Below are positions 1-5,130 of a DNA stretch of 5,130 nt, piece by piece (within the stretch, counting starts at the first letter, position 1; each line of letters opens with the position of its first letter). Under the pieces are notes generated by a model, which worked only from the letters and a program-made list of their open reading frames with translations, did no database searches and was not told where the DNA came from. The stretch is from Synechococcus sp. CO36386bin_37. GTDB taxonomy: Bacteria; Cyanobacteriota; Cyanobacteriia; PCC-6307; Cyanobiaceae. The stretch covers positions 1 through 5,130 of the forward strand of contig WTGE01000312.1 of NCBI GenBank assembly GCA_011525445.1, in the 5' to 3' direction. A program made the position numbers and the translations under genes.

Positions 1-2
1 AA

Positions 3-122
3 GCGTTCCAGTACGTCCAGTCCAATCCGGATGAGGTGTGCCCCGCCAACTGGACTCCTGGTGAAAAGACCATGAAACCTGATCCCAAAGGCAGCAAAGA
101 GTTTTTTGCTGCAATCGGATAA
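3..122 (+). CDS. 2-Cys peroxiredoxin (AhpC/TSA family), C-terminal end only
   Basis: This is the final 39 codons plus the TAA stop of a gene that begins left of the window; the first two bases belong to a preceding codon. The translated tail carries the resolving-cysteine block of typical 2-Cys peroxiredoxins, EVCPANW followed by [11 protein letters not shown], and ends KEFFAAIG. Family knowledge: these enzymes reduce hydrogen peroxide and organic peroxides. A peroxidatic Cys, upstream and not visible here, is oxidised and then forms an intersubunit disulfide with the Cys seen here. Thioredoxin usually recycles the enzyme, which sits in the cytosol or near thylakoids in cyanobacteria. The last residues have FF where many eukaryotic and plant homologues have a YF pair. 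The gene converges on the UPF0182 gene and has its own terminator. The family call is secure; the full length, start and peroxidatic motif cannot be judged. Confidence 0.93.
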   Translation, partial: AFQYVQSNPDEVCPANWTPGEKTMKPDPKGSKEFFAAIG

Positions 123-148
123 TCGGTCCCGTCCACTCGATTGCGAGC

Positions 149-171
149 AGCCCGCCTGAAGGCGGGCTTTT
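149..171 (+). terminator. Rho-independent terminator of the peroxiredoxin gene
   Basis: A perfect 7-bp G+C-rich stem pairs 150-156 (GCCCGCC) with 161-167 (GGCGGGC) across a TGAA loop, and an A-T pair at 149/168 extends it. A run of four T follows at 168-171, about 27 bases after the peroxiredoxin stop. On the minus strand the same hairpin lies 15 bases beyond the UPF0182 stop but is followed by TGCTCG, not a U-run. It is therefore a good terminator for the + strand and at best a weak one for the minus-strand operon. No other terminator for that operon is visible in the gap. Confidence 0.88.
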
Positions 172-181
172 CAATGGTCGA

Positions 182-3016
182 TCAGGGAACGGCTTGAGAT
201 GGCTTGTTGAGATCCTGCACGACAACATCTTTTGATGCACTGCCTTGAAGAAGAGCATCAAGTCCGGTATTGAGATCTTTGGCCATCGCCACACGATCAC
301 CATCGCTGACAACAACTCTCGTTAATGTTGGCAATCCACCTCTTCGCGCTTTCAGATAAATCGGTTCCACATAAAGCAAAGCATTGCCAAGAGGAACCAC
401 CAACAAATTGCCTTGCACAACTTGCGAACCAGCTCGATCCCAGAGGCCAAATTGTTGGCTGATTGTGGGATTCTGATTAATCAACGCTTGTATTTGCTCA
501 GGTCCAAAAACAGGTACGTCGCTTGGGAAGCGTAACAGAATTAAATCGCCATAATGATCAGCATCATTTCTTGCCGCTAACCAACCTGACAAATTCGGTC
601 TGGCCAGTGGTGTCAAAGGTTGAAGAAGTAAAAATTCAGAGTCAACACTGGGTTTAACTTGTGCTGTTATGTGATAAGGTGCGACTGGAATTTGCGTCTT
701 CCCATAGAGTTCAACCGGAACCTGCCAGACATCATCTCCACTGTAAAATATACGCGGATCAGTAACATGATATCGGAGCAATTGTTGGATCTGCAATTCA
801 AACATCGATGTGGGTACCATCAAATGTTCCCTAAGAGATGTTGGCATTGCATCCAGAGATTGAAATAATTCTGGGAAAATCTTCTGCCAACCGAGAATAA
901 GCGGATCATCGGGTTCACTGATATAAAGATGCACAGTCCCGTTATAAGCATCGACAATTGCTTTCACAGAATTGCGCACATAACGCAATTCCTGCCCATC
1001 GGGAAGCGGCGAAGAATAAGGGTATGTTCGTGAACTGGTGTAACCATCCACAATCCAGTATTGATGTTGATCTTCCTGATAGGAATCCGTGTTGGACTCC
1101 ATGGGAACCGAAACAAGGTATGGATCACCCTTCAACTCCAAAAAAGGAGCAAGGGCATTCACGCGGTCCTTAACATCCCGACGGAGCAATAAATGAGAAT
1201 TAGGCTTTAAAACACCCGTATTCAGCAACCTTGGATCACGGATATAAATGGCAGCAGCGATCCGTTGCATGAGCGAACCAAGCGGGACACCTGCTCGTCC
1301 TGAATAATGGTTGTAGGTATTTTGATCACCTTCAGGATGATTGAATTCTTCGATCCTTGTAGGTGCAACTGCATAGGGTGAAGGAAGCATTCCGAAATAC
1401 AGTGAAGCCCGACCGATCGGCACATTTTTTTTTACATCGGCACGACTGATTCCAAGAGATTCATTACCATCGATCCGTACAGATCTGCCAATATCACTAA
1501 TAAAATAATCAGGCAATCCGTCAGCAGACTTGGAATTAACCGGACTCAATGTGAAACCAAAACCGTGGGTGAACACAAAATGCCGGTTCTGCCAGGTGCG
1601 TGAACGCTTCGGTAGGGCTGTCTGGTCGAGTTCACGAGCAGCCAGCATCACTTGCTGGCGTTCGAGCAAGTCAGGACGCAAGGGATATCGATCAACCGCT
1701 GCATTCGTAAAGCGGTAATACACCCTGAGCTGCTGCAGCTGCCGATTGGTATCCAGCAATGGCTGGCTATCCCACAAGCGGATGTTGCGCAACGTGCTCG
1801 CACCTTTCTGACGATCCTCCGGACTCAAACGCGGAGATCGATCCACCTGCCTTGTCGTGATGCGATCGAGTTGGTAAGCATGGCGGGTGGCTTCAATCGC
1901 ACGACTGATATAAGGACTTTCGAGTTGTAATTCCCGTGGACGCAACACCAGCCAGTGCATAAAAGGAGACAGAACAACCTCCAATCCCAACGACGCAACC
2001 GCGACACAGGACAGAATCAGCCTGAGCTGACGTCGACGAAGGTAGGTGAGGGGTGATGGCAGTACCGCAATCGCCAACATCAGAATCGCGACAGCGCTCA
2101 GAGAGCGAAGAGGAAGCGCAAGGTGAACATCGAGCCAGCCTGCTCCTGCAACCACTCCCTCCTGAGTCCAGAGCAATTGATGCCTGGAGAGCCACATCAT
2201 TCCTGCACAAATCATCAGGATGAGAGCAGTCACAGGTCTCAACCCCTCACGTTGACGAGGAGACAAGCCAGAAAAAGACCAGTCGCTCAAACAGGGTGAA
2301 CGCGTTAAACGACCCCATAGCGCAGTACTGAGAGTGAGACAAAGCTGCAGCAACACCAACTCAAGAGCCAGTGCAATCGCTGAAAAGCGACCGAGGCCAA
2401 AGCTCACATTTGAGCCAAGCATGGGTTCAACAATCTCCCCATCAGGAATCGAGAAAGCAAGACTCCAAAGTCCCCAGCTGCGAGCGACAACCAAACAGAA
2501 ACAAACGCTTCCATAAATCTGAGCGAGACCCAGACGCCGGGCTCGCGTCAGACCGAACATGATCAGCGTCAGAACCACAATCGAGACACTCAGACCTGGC
2601 CAGCCCGTCTCAAAAGGAAGGCTCCACCAGTGAGACAGGGAAAACGGCTCAGTCCATGCCAGCCATGCAAGACGGGTGTCGACTGCAAGAACTGTGATCA
2701 GAGTCAACAGGCAAGCAAGAAGAGAACACCCATAGCGATACCCCGATAGGGCCGGACTCCTTTGTGCACGATCACAGGCCTCCGGGCGCAACCAGGACTG
2801 GCGCCACAATGCGCAACTTCCAACCAACAAAGCTCCTATCAGAGTCCCAGCTGATTGCAGAAATAAACGCTTGCTGTAGACCGATGCGAGATCAAACTGA
2901 TCGAACCAATACCACTCAACCTGCAACCTTGAACCAATAACAATCAATGGAACCAACAAGATTCCGAAGCGAACCATGGGTGGAAGAAGTTTCACCACGG
3001 AAGTGAAGCGAATCAA
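182..3016 (-). CDS. UPF0182 / COG1615 family large membrane protein, function unknown
   Basis: The protein has 944 residues, within the usual 900-1000 for the family. The first ~355 residues hold eight or nine hydrophobic stretches (roughly 16-31, 51-69, 95-112, 141-156, 167-189, 209-232, 260-277, 299-320, 331-350). The remainder is a large soluble domain, probably outside the cytoplasm. Family blocks seen in order are ESPYISRAIEATRHAY (366-381), NIRLWDSQPLLDT (411-423), RTWQNRHFVFTHGFG (473-487), YWIVDGYTSSRTYPYS (653-668), RNSVKAIVDAYNGTV (681-695), and near the C-terminus GPEQIQALINQNP (838-850) and LLYVEPIYL (880-888). No catalytic motif is recognisable. The furthest upstream start is TTG, overlapping the ftsH stop by 4 bases and lacking a clear Shine-Dalgarno, which suggests reinitiation after ftsH. 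An in-frame ATG at 2977 would give 931 residues and keep the first helix. GC falls sharply for codons after about residue 486. The family call is firm; the function is unknown. Confidence 0.95.
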   Translation of the reverse strand: MIRFTSVVKLLPPMVRFGILLVPLIVIGSRLQVEWYWFDQFDLASVYSKRLFLQSAGTLIGALLVGSCALWRQSWLRPEACDRAQRSPALSGYRYGCSLLACLLTLITVLAVDTRLAWLAWTEPFSLSHWWSLPFETGWPGLSVSIVVLTLIMFGLTRARRLGLAQIYGSVCFCLVVARSWGLWSLAFSIPDGEIVEPMLGSNVSFGLGRFSAIALALELVLLQLCLTLSTALWGRLTRSPCLSDWSFSGLSPRQREGLRPVTALILMICAGMMWLSRHQLLWTQEGVVAGAGWLDVHLALPLRSLSAVAILMLAIAVLPSPLTYLRRRQLRLILSCVAVASLGLEVVLSPFMHWLVLRPRELQLESPYISRAIEATRHAYQLDRITTRQVDRSPRLSPEDRQKGASTLRNIRLWDSQPLLDTNRQLQQLRVYYRFTNAAVDRYPLRPDLLERQQVMLAARELDQTALPKRSRTWQNRHFVFTHGFGFTLSPVNSKSADGLPDYFISDIGRSVRIDGNESLGISRADVKKNVPIGRASLYFGMLPSPYAVAPTRIEEFNHPEGDQNTYNHYSGRAGVPLGSLMQRIAAAIYIRDPRLLNTGVLKPNSHLLLRRDVKDRVNALAPFLELKGDPYLVSVPMESNTDSYQEDQHQYWIVDGYTSSRTYPYSSPLPDGQELRYVRNSVKAIVDAYNGTVHLYISEPDDPLILGWQKIFPELFQSLDAMPTSLREHLMVPTSMFELQIQQLLRYHVTDPRIFYSGDDVWQVPVELYGKTQIPVAPYHITAQVKPSVDSEFLLLQPLTPLARPNLSGWLAARNDADHYGDLILLRFPSDVPVFGPEQIQALINQNPTISQQFGLWDRAGSQVVQGNLLVVPLGNALLYVEPIYLKARRGGLPTLTRVVVSDGDRVAMAKDLNTGLDALLQGSASKDVVVQDLNKPSQAVP

Positions 3017-4875
3017 CGCGCTGATGACTGTGGTGCCAGAGCCTTGGTGTGTTGGGGCTGCTCAAGATCTATCAATTCATGAAAGCGCTCGGCGGAGAGC
3101 GTTTCTTCCGTAATCAAGGCCTCAACAAGTCGATCCATCACTTCACGGCGTGGTTCCAGCAGAGCAACCGCCTCGTTCAAAGCTTGGATGGCCAGCTCAC
3201 GAACGCAAGTGTCGATGGCTTTGCCGGTGCTCTCTGCATAGGACGGACGGGTATGAATTAAGTCTCTGCCCAGAAAAACCTCCTGATCTCCACCTTCAAG
3301 AGCAACGGGGCCCAACGAAGAAAAACCGAAACGGGTCACCATCTCACGGGCGAGATGAGCAACCATCTGCAGGTCACCACTGGCTCCCTGGGTAATTTCC
3401 CCCGGACCGAAGACCACCATCTCTGCCGCACGACCACCCAGGGCCATCACGAGACGTGCCTGAAGATAGGACTTGCTCACCAAACCGGAATCAAGAACCT
3501 CCTCATCGGGGAAGAAGCGAGTGAAACCACCGACTCCACCACTACGAGGAAGCAACGTGACCTTATCGACGGGATCCGCGTGGGGTGTGTAGGCAGCCAC
3601 CAAGGCATGGCCAATTTCGTGATACGCAATCAATCGCTTTTTGGCACTGTCCTGAAGAGGAGAGGCGGTTAACCCCATTGTGATGCGTTCCAAAGCCGCT
3701 TCCAGTTCTGAACTTCCAAGGAAAGAGCGTTCATTTCGGGCCGTGAGAATGGCGGCCTCATTCAGCAGATTGGCAAGATCTGCGCCGGAAAATCCTGGGG
3801 TGCGTCGAGCCCAATCGCTCAAGGACACCTCATCTGAAAGAGGTCTGCTGCGAGCGTGGACCGACAGAATCGCCTCACGGCCCTTGCGATCAGGAAGGTC
3901 AACATGAATCCGCCGATCAAACCGACCTGGACGCATCAAAGCCGTATCCAACACATCCGCTCGGTTGGTGGCGGCGAGGAGAATCACACCTGAATTGTCG
4001 GCAAAACCATCCATTTCAGTGAGAAGTTGATTCAAGGTCTGCTCACGCTCATCGTTCCCTCCCCCGATTCCAGCCCCCCGTTGTCGACCAACGGCATCAA
4101 TTTCATCAATAAAAATGATGCATGGGGATTTCTCTTTGGCTTTGCGGAACAGATCTCGAACACGACTGGCTCCGACTCCAACAAAAAGCTCGACGAACTC
4201 AGAGGCAGCAATGGAAAAAAAGGGCACCCCTGCTTCGCCGGCAATGGCCTTGGCCAGCAATGTCTTCCCTGTTCCAGGGGGGCCAACCAGAAGTACCCCC
4301 TTTGGAATCCGCGCTCCTAAGCGAATGAAACTCTCCGGCTGCTTCAGGAAGGTCACAACCTCCTGAAGCTCTTCTTTGGCTTCACTGATTCCAGCGACAT
4401 CCTCAAAACGGACCGAAATTTCATCCTGGGGTCGGATCCTTGCCTGACTCCGTCCAAAACCCATGGCTTTATTCGCAGCTTGCGCTGATCGACGCAGCAA
4501 AAAGGAAAGACCGATCACAATCAATGCGATCAAAGCCAAATTGCCAGCCAATCCCGCCAGAGCCTGTTCCTGACGAATATCTTTGACGGTGAGGGGGACG
4601 CCGGCTGATTCAGCTGTCCGCAGGATCATCTGATCATTCGCCAACGTCGAGACTGTGGCTCGACGACCATCGTCATATTCGACATTCACTTCCCGACGAC
4701 CTGGTACCAACTGAAGTTCTTTGACTTTTCCAGCTGAAATTTGCGTCAGTAATTCGCTGTAAGTCGGAGGCGGTTCCGGTTTAAACCGAGCAAAAGGGCT
4801 GTCTGGCCTTTCCTTGGAACTGTTTTCATCAGCCTGAGAGACGACGATTTCTTGTTCTTCCGGACCTAAACTCAC
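3013..4875 (-). CDS. ftsH: FtsH-like ATP-dependent zinc metalloprotease (AAA+ / M41)
   Basis: This 620-residue membrane-anchored AAA+ protease should unfold and degrade membrane and soluble proteins as a hexamer. Visible elements are an FtsH extracytoplasmic-like domain (about 36-105), one hydrophobic helix (about 110-127) followed by RRS, Walker A GPPGTGKT (198-205), pore-loop FVG (231-233) and Walker B IIFIDE (253-258). The second region of homology follows at 303-321, with arginine fingers R315 and R318. The zinc site HEIGH (419-423) has a likely third ligand D501 in GASGDL. All catalytic residues are present. The GTG start has an AGGAGAGG ribosome site just upstream and is the only plausible one: in-frame codons above it contain no start before a TGA at 4933-4935. 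The first transmembrane helix of ordinary FtsH is absent. The gene is first in an operon with the UPF0182 gene and divergent from rpmF. Cyanobacteria carry several FtsH paralogues; this looks like a divergent one, not the main D1-repair pair, and the paralogue number is left open. Confidence 0.95.
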   Translation of the reverse strand: MSLGPEEQEIVVSQADENSSKERPDSPFARFKPEPPPTYSELLTQISAGKVKELQLVPGRREVNVEYDDGRRATVSTLANDQMILRTAESAGVPLTVKDIRQEQALAGLAGNLALIALIVIGLSFLLRRSAQAANKAMGFGRSQARIRPQDEISVRFEDVAGISEAKEELQEVVTFLKQPESFIRLGARIPKGVLLVGPPGTGKTLLAKAIAGEAGVPFFSIAASEFVELFVGVGASRVRDLFRKAKEKSPCIIFIDEIDAVGRQRGAGIGGGNDEREQTLNQLLTEMDGFADNSGVILLAATNRADVLDTALMRPGRFDRRIHVDLPDRKGREAILSVHARSRPLSDEVSLSDWARRTPGFSGADLANLLNEAAILTARNERSFLGSSELEAALERITMGLTASPLQDSAKKRLIAYHEIGHALVAAYTPHADPVDKVTLLPRSGGVGGFTRFFPDEEVLDSGLVSKSYLQARLVMALGGRAAEMVVFGPGEITQGASGDLQMVAHLAREMVTRFGFSSLGPVALEGGDQEVFLGRDLIHTRPSYAESTGKAIDTCVRELAIQALNEAVALLEPRREVMDRLVEALITEETLSAERFHELIDLEQPQHTKALAPQSSAR

Positions 4876-4876
4876 A

Positions 4877-4884
4877 CCTCTCCT
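4877..4884 (-). promoter_or_regulatory. Ribosome binding site fixing the ftsH GTG start
   Basis: Read on the minus strand, the bases AGGAGAGG lie directly before a T and the GTG codon at 4875. The AGGAG core is a strong match to the anti-Shine-Dalgarno sequence, with a short spacer of about 4 bases. The next in-frame methionine is residue 83, so this site supports GTG as the true start and an N-terminus without a first membrane helix. Confidence 0.75.
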
Positions 4885-4906
4885 GCGATGACATAAGCGT
4901 AGCGAT

Positions 4907-4936
4907 TTGACGAGCGGACTCTCGAAAGTGGATCAT
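4907..4936 (+). promoter_or_regulatory. Possible sigma-70-type promoter for rpmF
   Basis: A TTGACG at 4907-4912 matches the -35 consensus in 5 of 6 bases. After an 18-base spacer comes GATCAT at 4931-4936, matching the -10 consensus in 4 of 6. Transcription would begin near 4943 and leave a leader of about 20 bases before the L32 start. It lies in the 87-base gap shared with the divergent ftsH gene. No comparably convincing minus-strand promoter was found, so the ftsH promoter may overlap this region or extend into rpmF. The assignment rests on consensus matching by eye only. Confidence 0.3.
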
Positions 4937-4962
4937 GGGCGTTTGGAAGAGTTCCGGCTTCA

Positions 4963-5130
4963 ATGGCTGTACCGAAGAAGAAAACCTCGAAGAGCAAGCG
5001 GAACCAGAGACATGCTGTTTGGAAAGCAAAAGCAGCAACTGCTGCACAACGCGCCATGTCAATCGGCAAATCAGTCTTGAGTGGCCGCGCCCAAGGATTT
5101 GTCTATCCGATGGCCGATGCAGATGAGAGT
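4963..5130 (+). CDS. rpmF: 50S ribosomal protein L32, 3' end cut by the window
   Basis: The first 56 codons are visible and translate as [20 protein letters not shown], then a basic Lys/Ala-rich stretch, [17 protein letters not shown], and an acidic tail. This is the canonical bacterial/cyanobacterial L32, a small structural protein of the large ribosomal subunit near the peptidyl-transferase and exit-tunnel region. There are no cysteines, so this is the non-zinc-ribbon form. Homologues are only slightly longer than 56 residues, so just a few codons and the stop should be missing. The only ribosome-site candidate is a loosely placed GGAAGAG at 4945-4951, about 11 bases from the ATG. The gene is divergent from the ftsH-UPF0182 pair across 87 bases. 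Confidence 0.95.
   Translation, partial: MAVPKKKTSKSKRNQRHAVWKAKAATAAQRAMSIGKSVLSGRAQGFVYPMADADES

Noticed and set aside
136..147. Small inverted repeat CTCG-ATTG-CGAG just before the terminator
   Set aside because: A 4-bp stem is expected by chance, and the adjacent 7-bp hairpin with its T-run already explains termination.
1893..2210. 105-codon minus-strand open frame inside the UPF0182 gene
   Set aside because: It lies out of frame within a gene with strong family motifs, its residues are low-complexity Ser/Arg/Cys-rich, and it matches no family. It is a shadow of the GC-rich coding frame.
3355..3672. 105-codon plus-strand open frame opposite the ftsH protease domain
   Set aside because: It is antisense to codons for the HEIGH and neighbouring motifs. 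It has no ribosome site or recognisable domain and is best explained as a shadow.
4211..4222. Run of A bases in ftsH antisense as a frameshift site
   Set aside because: The protein reads through intact ([10 protein letters not shown]), the run is only seven bases, and it falls in a conserved Phe-Phe position, so ordinary coding explains it.
4829..5062. 77-codon minus-strand open frame spanning the rpmF/ftsH gap
   Set aside because: It is antisense to rpmF and overlaps the start of ftsH in another frame. Its sequence does not resemble the missing first FtsH helix in a usable frame, so I do not treat it as a lost ftsH exon or a frameshifted N-terminus.

Overview
The window looks like ordinary chromosome from a marine picocyanobacterium, either a Synechococcus or a higher-GC Prochlorococcus of the MIT9303/9313 type. 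The evidence is the L32 sequence, the style of the 2-Cys peroxiredoxin tail, an FtsH-like protease of a form I associate with this group, and a large UPF0182 membrane protein. GC content is mostly low to mid 50s percent, with one AT-richer block. The strain assignment is inference from remembered protein families, not from a search.

Layout from left to right. Bases 3-122 (+) are the last 39 codons of a 2-Cys peroxiredoxin. A strong hairpin terminator follows at 149-171. Converging on it is a minus-strand pair that fills most of the window. The upstream gene of the pair is an ftsH-like AAA+ zinc metalloprotease (4875 down to 3013, GTG start). The downstream gene encodes a 944-residue UPF0182/COG1615 multi-pass membrane protein (3016 down to 182, apparent TTG start). 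The two reading frames overlap by 4 bases, so they are almost certainly co-transcribed and probably translationally coupled. An 87-base divergent intergenic region (4876-4962) separates ftsH from rpmF (ribosomal protein L32, + strand from 4963), which runs off the right edge just before its stop. No gene-free stretch exceeds 90 bases. I see no tRNA, rRNA, CRISPR, insertion sequence or long repeat.

How the genes may work together: FtsH proteases extract and degrade membrane proteins, and in cyanobacteria they are central to replacing photodamaged photosystem proteins. The UPF0182 protein has no established function, but its overlap with ftsH makes it a candidate partner, substrate or topology factor. 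The neighbouring peroxiredoxin is a thiol peroxidase, but it is transcribed convergently and is not in the operon.

The most interesting points are these. The FtsH-like protein has only one visible transmembrane helix, because the usual first helix is missing, and no upstream in-frame start can restore it. The UPF0182 gene shows an abrupt base-composition step near base 1560 (about 56% GC on the N-terminal side, about 45% on the C-terminal side), which suggests a mosaic origin. The ftsH-UPF0182 overlap implies a functional link that I cannot name from known biology.
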